Source: Nannocystis punicea (GTDB taxonomy: Bacteria; Myxococcota_A; Polyangia; Nannocystales; Nannocystaceae). From it: a stretch of DNA of 64,000 nucleotides. The notes below the pieces were generated by a model. It was not told the DNA's origin. It did no database searches and was given only the letters and a program-made list of their open reading frames with translations. Positions 24,743 through 32,949 of this stretch are shown here, one piece after another. Position numbers and translations under genes: made by a program. Each line of letters opens with the position of its first letter. Within the stretch, counting starts at the first letter, position 1. The DNA lies in NCBI RefSeq assembly GCF_026965555.1, contig NZ_CP114040.1:11734001-11798000 (forward strand), given 5' to 3'.

Positions 24743-25636
24743 GTGCTGCTGTTGACGCAGGCGCCAGATCCGCCGCCCGAAGACGGCGACGACATCGTCG
24801 CCTCCACGCGCGCCGCCGTGGCTGCCGGCTTCACAGCGCTGCACTTGCCGACGGACGCCGACCATCGCGGCGACCTGCTGGGCCCGATCGCCGCGCTGAC
24901 AAGACGGCAGGTCCGCGAACCTGCCGTGTGGATCGGCACGATCCCCGAACCTGCCACCTATCGCGCCGTGTACGACGCCCTGCGCGACCGCGGCATCGAC
25001 CTCGTCAACGACCCCGAGCAGCATCTGCAGGCGATGGAGTTCGACCGCGCCTACCCGCGGCTCGCCGAGCTGACCCCGACCAGCGTCGTCGTCACCGACC
25101 TCGCCGAGGTCGAGGCCGCTGCCGCGGTCGTCGGCCTGCCCGCGTTCGTCAAGGGCGCGGTGCTCTCGCGCAAGCACCTCGGCTGGCGCCACTGCGTCGC
25201 GGCCACCCTCTCCGAGCTGCGCGAGCGCGTGGCCGCAGTGCTGCGCAGCCCGTTTCACTCCCGCGGCCGGGCGATCGTGCGGACCCTGGCGCCCCTCCGC
25301 CACCACCGCGTGGCCGCCACCGACGTGCCGATCGCCCGCGAGTACCGGGTCTTCCTCCACCGCGGCGAGCCGCTGGCCCACGGCTACTACTGGCCCTACT
25401 TCCACGACTTCGTGGCGCTGTCCCCCGCCGAGGAGGCGGAGCTCCTCACCCTGGCCCGCCGCGCCGCCGCCCGCCTCGACGCCCCGCTGCTGTCCCTGGA
25501 CATCGCCCAGCTGGAGTCCGGCGCGTGGGTCGTCATCGAAGCGGGCGACCCCCAATTCTTTGGCCTCAGCTTCATCGCCCCGCGCCCGCTGTGGCGCCGC
25601 CTCGCCGATCGGGTGTCTCACACGACATGTTCTTGA
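24743..25636 (+). CDS. ATP-grasp domain protein
   Basis: About 297 residues from a GTG at 24743 (LLLTQAPDPPPED); an earlier in-frame ATG at 24668 would add a Ser/Gly/Arg-rich extension that I think is not translated. The C-terminal half has ATP-grasp features: FVKGAVLSRK (nucleotide-binding Lys), REYRVFLHRG, and SLDIAQLESGAWVVIEAGD with the acidic Mg2+ ligands near the end. Such proteins ligate a carboxylate to an amine or thiol using ATP. No partner gives the substrate; the neighbouring AMP-ligase-like gene diverges from it. Confidence 0.72.
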   Translation: MLLLTQAPDPPPEDGDDIVASTRAAVAAGFTALHLPTDADHRGDLLGPIAALTRRQVREPAVWIGTIPEPATYRAVYDALRDRGIDLVNDPEQHLQAMEFDRAYPRLAELTPTSVVVTDLAEVEAAAAVVGLPAFVKGAVLSRKHLGWRHCVAATLSELRERVAAVLRSPFHSRGRAIVRTLAPLRHHRVAATDVPIAREYRVFLHRGEPLAHGYYWPYFHDFVALSPAEEAELLTLARRAAARLDAPLLSLDIAQLESGAWVVIEAGDPQFFGLSFIAPRPLWRRLADRVSHTTCS

Positions 25637-25643
25637 GGCCATA

Positions 25644-26510
25644 TCATTGAACGTCGACGAGCAGCGGCCGGACGAACCGCTCGAACTGCTCGACCGCCGC
25701 CTGCAGCGTTATGTCGCCCGCGACGGCCTTCTCCTTGCGCATCGTCGCCCAGTCGGTCTCCCATTTCTTACCCCTGAGTTCCGCGCGCATGTCATCCAGG
25801 ATCTGGACGTCTGGGACCGTCTTCCGCCGCTGAAGAGTCGCCCGCAGCGACGCGGCCATCTGCACGTTCTCGAGCGTTTCTGTCGCGCTCAGCACGGCGA
25901 CGTCCAGGATGTCCTTGAGCCGGTGACGGATCGCGGGGAACTTGGCGAGGATCGTCTCGATCTTCTCTGCGAGCACTGATTCTGTCCGATATGCGAAGAC
26001 CTGCGGTGGAGGATCCGAGAGAAGGAAGGGCTTGAGCGACGTGCGTATCGCCGGCGGAACGACGGCGTCGCCGAAGCCGATGTCCACTCGCAGGTCGACG
26101 TCGCTCTCGCCGACCCGGGCTCGAATCGCCACCTTGATGCCTTCGTATCCTTCGAGCGGACGGGTCGCTAATTCCGCACGTACGCCTTCCGGGTCGAAAT
26201 AAACTCCGTCGTCGACCTTCACGGCGACGATCTGGCGAAACTTCTGCCGCAGATCGCTCGGTATCGACGGCCCACGCCGCCGCATGAGATCGATGTCGCG
26301 AGTGAATCGGTGTGGCGCATCCATGAGGTTGGCCACCAGCACCCCTCCTTTCAGAAAAAACTCCTTCGCGTACTTGGACCTTCCGAGCCGATACAACAGG
26401 CGATCTATGGCGTAGGCGATCAACGCGTCCGTCCGGGTCAGACGCAGAGCACGGGCCCGATTCTCGACCCTCTGGGCGACCGATCGATCCTTCTCGCGCC
26501 TCGCGCTCAT
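25644..26510 (-). CDS. abiEii: AbiEii/AbiGii-family nucleotidyltransferase toxin
   Basis: A 288-residue nucleotidyltransferase-fold toxin of type IV toxin-antitoxin (abortive infection) systems. The catalytic-type motif is KGG...RFTRDIDLM (Gly-Gly then Asp-x-Asp), followed by VDLRVDIGFGD and the C-terminal EKI...RLKDILDV pattern. Related toxins transfer nucleotides to tRNA or other targets and stop growth on phage infection. Its ATG overlaps the antitoxin's stop by four bases (ATGA at 26507-26510), typical of the AbiE operon. Base composition is less GC-rich than neighbours, consistent with horizontal transfer. Confidence 0.9.
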   Translation of the reverse strand: MSARREKDRSVAQRVENRARALRLTRTDALIAYAIDRLLYRLGRSKYAKEFFLKGGVLVANLMDAPHRFTRDIDLMRRRGPSIPSDLRQKFRQIVAVKVDDGVYFDPEGVRAELATRPLEGYEGIKVAIRARVGESDVDLRVDIGFGDAVVPPAIRTSLKPFLLSDPPPQVFAYRTESVLAEKIETILAKFPAIRHRLKDILDVAVLSATETLENVQMAASLRATLQRRKTVPDVQILDDMRAELRGKKWETDWATMRKEKAVAGDITLQAAVEQFERFVRPLLVDVQ

Positions 26511-27130
26511 CGCAGCATCAGCCCCTGTATCAACGGCTCGACCTTGTCCCATGTTGCGAGACGGCGGGCTAGCCGGGCGAAGACCGGTACTTGAAAGTCG
26601 CTCGCCGTGACCCGCTGGCGAAGGGCCTCCAGGGCTTGCTCCGACGAGACCCGCTTCGGATAGCGCAGGAGATCGAGCACCGTTCGATCGGGCCCGGTGA
26701 TCCGCAAGTCGACGCCATGGACTTCCACTGAGGCGATGCCGTTGTCGACATCGTGAGCGGGATCGATGAACCGCTCGCTCGTCTGCACGACATGCAGTTC
26801 GCGGACGCGACTACGTGGTCTCGAACCGCCCTTCGGGACGAACAACCAGGTCCCTCGCTCGAACCCCGTCGTGAGATCGTAAAAGATGGCGGCCGTGAGC
26901 AGACAAACTACTGCGGACGGACTGCGGAGCACCCACGCAGCGGCCTCGATCAACGGATGTCGCCGATGTTGTGTCCCGATGTACACCCCGGGAATGACTC
27001 GGTGAAGCGCCCCGCTTCGCTCCGCTTGAGCCAGTGCGTCCGGGGCTGCCTTGATGTCCGATGGTTGAAGCAGCCGGTTTTCCTGCGCCAGCGCGCGGAT
27101 GGCTGCCTCCCGAGACGAAGCAACGGACAT
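26507..27130 (-). CDS. abiEi: AbiEi-family antitoxin / transcriptional regulator
   Basis: A 207-residue partner of the toxin, first in the operon. The N-terminus is a winged-helix region (AIRALAQENRLLQPSDIKAA) followed by ALHRVIPGVYIG, the hallmark junction of AbiEi proteins. The C-terminal domain contains GPDRTVLDLLRYPKRV, also family-typical. In known systems AbiEi both neutralises the toxin and represses its own promoter by binding inverted repeats; matching repeats lie immediately upstream. The start at 27130 (MSVASSREAAI) is preferred over 27166 since the extra residues run into the palindromic control region. Confidence 0.88.
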   Translation of the reverse strand: MSVASSREAAIRALAQENRLLQPSDIKAAPDALAQAERSGALHRVIPGVYIGTQHRRHPLIEAAAWVLRSPSAVVCLLTAAIFYDLTTGFERGTWLFVPKGGSRPRSRVRELHVVQTSERFIDPAHDVDNGIASVEVHGVDLRITGPDRTVLDLLRYPKRVSSEQALEALRQRVTASDFQVPVFARLARRLATWDKVEPLIQGLMLR

Positions 27131-27131
27131 A

Positions 27132-27332
27132 AAAAAATTGTCCACCCGAGGGCTCTGGGTGGTCAAATTTTTTGACGAAGATGCGATTCTTGCGCCCCCG
27201 GAATCTATCCTTCTCGCCCTTCTGTGAGATTCACATAAGTTCTTATTATTTTTGAAGTTTTAAGAAATATATGGATCGGACACTTAAAATTTTTTGACCA
27301 CCGACTGGGATCTGGTAGTCAAAATTTTTGAA
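27132..27332 (-). promoter_or_regulatory. AT-rich palindromic control region of abiE
   Basis: Two similar palindromic modules flank about 110 bases of AT-rich DNA. Module A (27132-27176) has ccaccc (27142-27147) and gggtgg (27157-27162) arms, followed by gtcaaattttttgac (27162-27176). Module B (27284-27332) has aaaattttttgaccacc, a spacer and ggtagtcaaaatttttga. Module A directly abuts the antitoxin start, so it probably overlaps the ribosome-binding or promoter zone. Likely AbiEi operators; alternatively they mark the ends of an acquired cassette. Confidence 0.65.
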
Positions 27333-27368
27333 TCTGCGGCCGCCGCGCTACTCGGTACTCCGGCCTGT

Positions 27369-28205
27369 CTAACCGACCAGGCTCATCGGCCCCGCGTCGT
27401 CCCCCAGATAAAACGTCCCCGACTTGACCAGCACCGCGCGGCCGGTGAGGAGTACCCGTTCGCCGGCGAGCTCGCAAGTCAGCTCGCCGCTGCGGCGGGA
27501 CACCTGTCGGGCGCGCAGCTTCGACTTGCCGAGGCGCGCGCCCCACAGCGGCGCCAGGGTGCAGTGCGCCGAGCCGGTCACCGGGTCTTCGGGGATCCCC
27601 TGCGCCGGGGCGAAGAAGCGCGACACGAAGTCGACGTCCGCGTCCGGCTCGCCGCCGGGGGCCGTGGCGATCACCGCGAACACCCCGGGCAGCCGGCTCA
27701 CCGCCGCGAGGTCGGGCTGCAGCGCGCGGACCTCGGCCGCGCTGGCGAACACCGCCACCAGGTCGCGCGCCACCAGCACCTCCTCGGGCCGCCGGCCGAG
27801 CGCCGCGGCTAGCGCTTCGGACATGTCCCCGGGGACAGCCGGTCGCGACGGGAAGTCGAGCGTGAAGTCGTCGCCGTCGCGGGCGACGTCGAGCGGGCCG
27901 GACAGGGTCCAGAAGCGCAGGCGGGTTTGCGCGCCGGCGCGCAGGCGCGCGTGGACGAAGGCGGCGGCGAGGGTGGCATGTCCGCACAGATCGACCTCGA
28001 TCTCCGGGGTGAACCAGCGCAGGTCGAAGTCGTCCGTGCCGGGGCGAGGGACGTAGAAGGCGGTCTCGGGCAGCGCGTTCTCGGCCGCGATCTGCTGCAT
28101 CGTCGCGTCGGGCAACCACGCCCGCAGAGGGCACACCGCGGCCGGGTTGCCGCGGAAGCGGCGGTCGGTGAAGGCGTCGACGTGGAAGCAGGCGATCTCG
28201 GTCAC
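27369..28205 (-). CDS. PhzF family isomerase/epimerase-like protein
   Basis: A 278-residue PhzF-fold enzyme from a GTG at 28205. Conserved elements are RGNPAAV, AAENALPETAFY (catalytic Glu), VDLCGHATLAAA, and GIPEDPVTGSAHC. Members isomerise substrates by acid-base chemistry with the conserved Glu, as PhzF does in phenazine synthesis; no phenazine genes are present, so the substrate is unknown. Length and duplicated-half organisation are normal. A copy of the dispersed palindrome (tgtccccggggaca, 27824-27837) lies within the gene. Confidence 0.9.
   Translation of the reverse strand: MTEIACFHVDAFTDRRFRGNPAAVCPLRAWLPDATMQQIAAENALPETAFYVPRPGTDDFDLRWFTPEIEVDLCGHATLAAAFVHARLRAGAQTRLRFWTLSGPLDVARDGDDFTLDFPSRPAVPGDMSEALAAALGRRPEEVLVARDLVAVFASAAEVRALQPDLAAVSRLPGVFAVIATAPGGEPDADVDFVSRFFAPAQGIPEDPVTGSAHCTLAPLWGARLGKSKLRARQVSRRSGELTCELAGERVLLTGRAVLVKSGTFYLGDDAGPMSLVG
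27824..27837. repeat. Perfect 14-bp palindrome in the PhzF gene
   Basis: tgtccccggggaca is a perfect palindrome, with the TGTCC and GGACA arms of the dispersed family meeting around ccgg. It lies in coding sequence next to the codons for GDMSEAL. Confidence 0.7.
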
Positions 28206-28268
28206 GCGGGTCAATCTACCGGAGCGCCCGCGGGCCGTCATACTGAAGCGGTGGAGTCCCGTTCGCCC

Positions 28269-28538
28269 ATGCGGATCGCCGTCGAGTCGCTCGCCGAGGC
28301 CCGCGCCGCCGCCGGCAGCGGCGACCTCGAGCGCGCCCTCGACCTCGTCGACGACGGCCTCGCGGCTCTCGGGCCGCACTACCAGCGCACCGGCCTGATC
28401 GACGACTCGGGCCTCAAGCTCACCCTCGCCGCAGCCCGCCGGCGCCAGGGCGACGCCGCCGGCGCGTTCGCGGCGATGGAGCGCGTCCTGGAGGATCGGA
28501 TCGCCTCGTACGAGGGCCGCAGCGGGGAGGCCTCCTGA
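28269..28538 (+). CDS. Small helical TPR-like protein
   Basis: An 89-residue protein, divergent from the PhzF gene. The pattern AEARAAAGSGDLERALDLVDDGLAALG, then LTLAAARRRQGDAAGAFAAMERVL, gives two helix-turn-helix pairs of TPR type. A GTG at 28251 would add six residues. No named family is recognised. Codon third positions are strongly G/C, supporting that it is real. Confidence 0.6.
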   Translation: MRIAVESLAEARAAAGSGDLERALDLVDDGLAALGPHYQRTGLIDDSGLKLTLAAARRRQGDAAGAFAAMERVLEDRIASYEGRSGEAS

Positions 28539-28573
28539 TCGCCGCGTCGCCGCGGTTATGCTTTGCTCGTCCC

Positions 28574-28900
28574 ATGTCGGTCGCACCGCTCTCCCCGAAG
28601 CGCTCGCGCCTGTCCACCGCGTCCGCCGTGCTCGCGGTGATTCCGCTGCTCGCGGCGGTGGGCCTGCTGTACCTCCCCGACGGCCTCGTCCGCGGCAATG
28701 GCCTGGCCGGCGACATCGTCTGGTCACTGTTCGAGCTGACCCTCCTGTGCGTCCCGCTGGCGCTGCCCATGGGCATGGCCGCCATCTCGCGCCACCTCGA
28801 CGATCCCGCGCGACCGGGCCTCGGCCTCGCGCTGCTCGGCACGCTGCTCTCCGGCGCCGAGCTACTCCTGCTGATCCTCGGGGCCCATGCCCCGGCCTGA
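28574..28900 (+). CDS. Small membrane protein, three predicted helices
   Basis: A 108-residue protein with hydrophobic segments at about 17-34, 46-66 and 80-104, and a short basic N-terminus (SPKRSRLS). Function unknown. It lies 35 bases downstream of the small TPR-like gene on the same strand and may be co-transcribed. Confidence 0.65.
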   Translation: MSVAPLSPKRSRLSTASAVLAVIPLLAAVGLLYLPDGLVRGNGLAGDIVWSLFELTLLCVPLALPMGMAAISRHLDDPARPGLGLALLGTLLSGAELLLLILGAHAPA

Positions 28901-29306
28901 CGAGACGTCGCCCTCGCACAGCCGTCCGGTCGTCCGTGCTCGTCGCCGGGGAGCGCGCGCCCGAGGGCGGCGAGCGCCAGGACTGACTGTCTTATCGAAC
29001 ATGTCCTGAAAACCATGCGCCGCCGGACGCCCAGATCTCGCCCGACGAGGCCGCGCGTGGCCGGACCGAAGCGCTCATCCTTGGTGACGCAACGTCACTG
29101 CGTGGCCACCCACTCGCGCGCCCGAGAGCCCTCATCCCCGGCGACGCACCGCCTCGCGCGTCACTGCCTCGACCGGCTCGCGCCCGACGTTCCCGCGCGC
29201 CGAGAAGCCCTCATCCCGGCGACGCACCGCCTCGCGCGTCACTGCCTCGACCGGCTCGCGCCCGACGTTCCCTCCACCCGCCTCGAAGCACCCGCGCGCG
29301 GCGAGC
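28901..29306. other. Intergenic region with direct repeats
   Basis: About 400 bases between converging genes. It contains a decayed palindrome (catgtcctgaaaaccatg, near 29000) and the 79-bp-period direct repeat at 29128-29272. No gene is supported; Arg/Ser-rich frames through the repeat are likely chance. Confidence 0.5.
29128..29272. repeat. Direct repeat, 66-67 bp, period 79 bp
   Basis: Copies at 29128-29194 and 29207-29272 are identical except for a one-base gap (ccccgg versus cccgg). A weaker third copy precedes them (near 29068-29100: gctcatccttggtgacgcaacgtcactgcg shares the pattern). It lies in a gene-free spacer. Confidence 0.8.
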
Positions 29307-29528
29307 TCACCGTGCCTCGAAGCACTCGCGGCCCTCGGCGCAGCGCTCGGGCACGCTGAGGTCGCCGTCGGGGCCGGTCACGAATTGAGTGCGCAGGCAG
29401 TGGTAGTTGCTCGAGCGGCTGGTGCTGAACGCGTCGGGCGTGTCGCGCCCGTACACGTGCATGGCTTTGGTCCGCAGGTGGCGGCAGACGGGCTGGTCGG
29501 GGTCGACGACGCGCAGGAAGGTCGGCAT
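29307..29528 (-). CDS. Small Cys-containing protein in the molybdenum hydroxylase operon
   Basis: A 73-residue protein, MPTFLRVVDPDQPVCRHL onward, ending PERCAEGRECFEAR. Four Cys residues, two of them close to the C-terminus, suggest metal or Fe-S binding or disulfides. It starts 17 bases after the FAD-subunit gene on the same strand, so it is probably co-transcribed. I do not recognise the family. Confidence 0.65.
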   Translation of the reverse strand: MPTFLRVVDPDQPVCRHLRTKAMHVYGRDTPDAFSTSRSSNYHCLRTQFVTGPDGDLSVPERCAEGRECFEAR

Positions 29529-29545
29529 GGCGGGCTCGCTTTCTC

Positions 29546-30547
29546 TCACTCCGGGAGCGGCACGCCGGCGACGCGGTGCAGCACCTCGCGGAGCAGCCCC
29601 TGGGCCAGCGGGATCTTGTAGGCGTTGTCGCGCAGCGGCCTGGCCTCGGCGAGGGCCGCCTTGGCCGCCTCGGCGAACAGCGCCTCGCTCGCGGGCTTGC
29701 CCTCGAGCGCGGCCTCGGCCTCGCGGCTGCGCCAGGGGATCGGCGCGACGTGGCCGAGGACCACGCGCACGTCGGTCATCACACCTGACTGAAGGGACAT
29801 CTTGACCGCCGCCTCCGCGAGCGGCCAGTCATGCGACTGCTTCTCCTTGACCGCCGCGTAGCCCGAGCGCTGCTCGGCCCCCGGCTTCGGCAGGATCGCC
29901 CGCACCAGCACCTCGCCCGGCTGCAGCGCGTGCTCGCGCTTCGCGTCCTGCTTCGGCGTCACGAACAGCTCGGCGATCGGCAGCGTGCGCGCCTCGGTCC
30001 CGCGGATCACCACCTGGGCGTCGAGGGCCGTCAGCGCGCACGCCAGCGTCGACGGGTGGACGATGAAGCTCGGACCGCCGCCGAGGATCGCGTGGTACTT
30101 GTTCTCGCCCGAGACCGCCAGGCAGGCCGAGCCGCCCTTCTTCAGGCACACCAGGTCGGCGTGGCGGAAGTACCAGCAGCGCGGCCGCTGCAGCAGGTTG
30201 CCGCCGAGCGTCGCCGCGTTGCGGATCGTCGGCGTCGCCGCCGAGCCGGCCGCCTGGCGCAGCGCCGCGTAGGCCTCGCCGAGGCCCTCGTGGCCCGCCA
30301 GCTGCGCCAGGGTCACCAGGGCGCCGATCTGCAGCCCCTCGCCGTCGGGCCCGAGCGCGCGCATCACCGCCTCCGACTCGCCCAGCCAGCGCAGCTCGAT
30401 CAGCCTGGCCGGCGCCTCGAGGCCCTCCTTCATGCGGTCGATGAGGTCGATCCCCCCGGCCCGCAGCGCGCTGTCCTGCGGCTGCGCGCGCGCGAGGTCG
30501 CCGGCCTCGGCCAGGGTCTTGGGGCGGCTCAGCACGAACGGTTGCAT
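29546..30547 (-). CDS. Molybdenum hydroxylase FAD-binding subunit
   Basis: A 333-residue medium (FAD) subunit of a xanthine dehydrogenase/aldehyde oxidoreductase-type enzyme. FAD-loop features are ALRAGGIDLIDRMKEG and IRNAATLGGNLLQRPRCWYF. The segment after this has Cys residues (RCWYF, LVCLKKGG, ACLAV) resembling the additional [4Fe-4S] loop of PaoB/YagS-type subunits. It passes electrons from the 2Fe-2S clusters to FAD. It lies 57 bases downstream of the Mo subunit; that gap holds a perfect ggg-acatgt-ccc palindrome. Confidence 0.92.
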   Translation of the reverse strand: MQPFVLSRPKTLAEAGDLARAQPQDSALRAGGIDLIDRMKEGLEAPARLIELRWLGESEAVMRALGPDGEGLQIGALVTLAQLAGHEGLGEAYAALRQAAGSAATPTIRNAATLGGNLLQRPRCWYFRHADLVCLKKGGSACLAVSGENKYHAILGGGPSFIVHPSTLACALTALDAQVVIRGTEARTLPIAELFVTPKQDAKREHALQPGEVLVRAILPKPGAEQRSGYAAVKEKQSHDWPLAEAAVKMSLQSGVMTDVRVVLGHVAPIPWRSREAEAALEGKPASEALFAEAAKAALAEARPLRDNAYKIPLAQGLLREVLHRVAGVPLPE

Positions 30548-30568
30548 GGTCGTTCCGTCATGGTTGAA

Positions 30569-30590
30569 GGGACATGTCCCGAAGGGAACT
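30569..30590. repeat. Palindrome between Mo- and FAD-subunit genes
   Basis: gggacatgtccc (30569-30580) is a perfect 12-bp palindrome, followed by gaaggga that can pair with the tccc arm. It is a member of the dispersed family and occupies most of the 57-base gap inside the operon. Confidence 0.7.
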
Positions 30591-30604
30591 TCGGAGGTCG
30601 GCCC

Positions 30605-32947
30605 TCAAGAGGCCCCGCGGGTCGGCACCACGCCGAGCGCCGCGAGCACGCGGTCGGGGGTGAGCGGGAGGTCGCGGACGGCCACGCCGAGCGCGTCGTG
30701 GACGGCGCAGGCGATCGCGGCCGCGGTGGGGATCGTCGACGGCTCGCCGATGCCGATCGCCCCGGTGTTGTTGGCGCCGGTGTCGACCGGCGTGAACACG
30801 ACGTCGATCGCGCGCGGCACGTCGCGCGCGCCGGCGATCTTGTAGCTCTCGAGGTTGGGGTTCAGCATCACCCCGCGCACGCGGTCCATCACCCGCTGCT
30901 CCGTCAGCGCGTAGCTGGTGCCGAGGATCACCCCGCCCTGCACCTGCGAGCGGCAGGTCAGCGGGTTCATCACCTTGCCGCAGTCGTGGATCGCCAGCAC
31001 CCGCTCGACCGCCACCACGCCGGTCCACGTGTCGACGCGGACCTCGGCGAACTGGACCCCGGCGATCTGGTAGCTGTTGCCGCCCATGAACTTGACCGGG
31101 TAGGCGCCGTAGGTCTCGGGCCGCGTGCCGGTGGCCACCACCGCCTCGCCCTCGATCTTCTTGCACAGCTCGGCCCACGCGATCGACTTGCTGCCGGCGC
31201 GCGCCTGTCCTCCGGACCAGGTCACTTCTTCGGGCTTGCGATCGAGCTGCTTGGCCGCCAGCGCGGTCAGCTGCTCCTTGACCGCCTCGGCCGCCGCGCG
31301 GACCGCCGGCGTCACGCTGGCCGTGGTCACGCTGCCGCCGCTGCCGACCGAGGGCCCGAGCTCGCTGTCGCCGAGGCGCACGCGCACGGCCTCGACCGGG
31401 CGCTGCAGCACCTCCGCGACCACCTGCGCGACCACCGTGGTGATGCCGCCGCCGATGTCCTGCAGGCCGTTCTTGACCTCGACGCTGCCGTCGCGGGCCA
31501 CGCTGACGGTGGCGACGACCGCCTTGCCGCGGCCGAAGTCGCCCCAGATCGAGGCGGCCACGCCGAAGCCGCGGCGCACGCGGGCGTTCTTGTCGCGCAG
31601 CACGGCTGCCTGCTTGCGCCCCTCGTCCCAGCCGAACTGCTTGCGCCCGAGCTCGAACTGGTGGCGGCGGACCGGGTGCTCGTCGTGTTGCAGCCGCAGG
31701 TCGATCGGGTCGAGCTTCAGCTTCTTGGCCAGCTCGTCGAGCGCCAGCTCGAGCGCGAACGCCCCCTGCGGGTGCCCGGGCGCCCGCATCGCCGTGCCCG
31801 GCCCGCCGTGGGTGAACACGTCGTGGCTCTCGACCAGGATGTTCGGGCAGCGCGAGTAGATGCCGAACGCGTTGCGCCCGACCCCCGCGCCGGTGCCGAT
31901 CCCCGCGGTCCCGTGGGCGACCACGTGGATCGCAGTCAGCTGTCCGTTGGGACCTGCCCCCAACTTCACGTGCTGGCGCGAGTCGGGGCGGTTGCCGGTG
32001 CACAGGTGCTCCTCCTTGCGGTCGAGCAGCAGCCGCACCGGCGCGCCGGCCTGGCGCGCCAGCTCGCCGGCGATGAAGCCCATGCGCGAGCCCGGGGCCG
32101 AGGCGCCGAACTTGGCCCCGAAGCCGCCGCCGAGGAAGTCGGTGTGCACGCGCACGTCCGCCGGCCCCAGCTCGAACACCTCGGCGAACTCGTCGCGCAC
32201 GCTGAAGATGCCCTGCGTCGAGCACCACACGGTCGCCTGCTTGGGCCCGTCCCACTGCACGACGATGCTGTGCGTCTCGAGCGCCGAGTGCGTGTGCACC
32301 TGCGTGGTGTACGTCGCCTCGTGCGAGACCTTGGCCATGCGCAGGCCCTTGTGCGCGTCGCCCTTCTTCATCGACGGCGAGGTGCGGATGTTGCCGCGCT
32401 GGCCCGCGCTGCCGCCCGCGCCCGGCTCGTCGCCCTCGGTGCTGCGCTCCTGGACCTTGCCGCGGTGGACCAGCGGCGCGCCGTCCTGCATCGCCGCCGC
32501 GGTGTCGACCACGAACGCCTCCGGCTTGTACGTGACCGCGATCGCCCGCAGCGCCGCGTCGGCCTGCTCCGGCGTCTTGGCGGCCACCGCCGCGATGTCC
32601 TGGCCGGCGAAGATCACCCGCTCCCCGGGCTTCACCAGCGCCAGCACCGCCGACACCCCCGGCAGCCCCTTCGCCGGCGCGACGTCGATCGCCTCGACCA
32701 CCGCGCACGCGTGCGGGCTGCGCAGCACCGCCGCCCACAGCGCGTTGGGCGGCACGATGTCATGAGTGTACTTCGCCGCGCCCGACACCTTGAGCGGCGC
32801 CTCGAGGCGCGGGTGCGGCTTGCCGATCACCTGCAGCTCGCTGCGCGCGTCCCACGGCTTCGGCTCGCCCGCCGGCAGCTGGACCTCGATGTCGCGCAGC
32901 TGCTCCGCGAACCCGACCTTGAGGGTGACCTTGCGACCGTCCGGCAT
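30605..32947 (-). CDS. Molybdenum hydroxylase Mo-binding (large) subunit
   Basis: A 780-residue molybdopterin-binding subunit of the xanthine dehydrogenase family (YagR/PaoC-like). Visible motifs are KVSGAAKYTHDI near the N-terminus, LGGGFGAKFG in the middle, and GIGEPSTIPTAAAI near the C-terminus with the catalytic Glu. It hydroxylates aldehydes or N-heterocycles with water as oxygen source; the substrate is unknown. The ATG at 32947 lies two bases after the 2Fe-2S gene's stop, which fixes the start and shows translational coupling. Confidence 0.93.
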   Translation of the reverse strand: MPDGRKVTLKVGFAEQLRDIEVQLPAGEPKPWDARSELQVIGKPHPRLEAPLKVSGAAKYTHDIVPPNALWAAVLRSPHACAVVEAIDVAPAKGLPGVSAVLALVKPGERVIFAGQDIAAVAAKTPEQADAALRAIAVTYKPEAFVVDTAAAMQDGAPLVHRGKVQERSTEGDEPGAGGSAGQRGNIRTSPSMKKGDAHKGLRMAKVSHEATYTTQVHTHSALETHSIVVQWDGPKQATVWCSTQGIFSVRDEFAEVFELGPADVRVHTDFLGGGFGAKFGASAPGSRMGFIAGELARQAGAPVRLLLDRKEEHLCTGNRPDSRQHVKLGAGPNGQLTAIHVVAHGTAGIGTGAGVGRNAFGIYSRCPNILVESHDVFTHGGPGTAMRAPGHPQGAFALELALDELAKKLKLDPIDLRLQHDEHPVRRHQFELGRKQFGWDEGRKQAAVLRDKNARVRRGFGVAASIWGDFGRGKAVVATVSVARDGSVEVKNGLQDIGGGITTVVAQVVAEVLQRPVEAVRVRLGDSELGPSVGSGGSVTTASVTPAVRAAAEAVKEQLTALAAKQLDRKPEEVTWSGGQARAGSKSIAWAELCKKIEGEAVVATGTRPETYGAYPVKFMGGNSYQIAGVQFAEVRVDTWTGVVAVERVLAIHDCGKVMNPLTCRSQVQGGVILGTSYALTEQRVMDRVRGVMLNPNLESYKIAGARDVPRAIDVVFTPVDTGANNTGAIGIGEPSTIPTAAAIACAVHDALGVAVRDLPLTPDRVLAALGVVPTRGAS

Positions 32948-32949
32948 GG

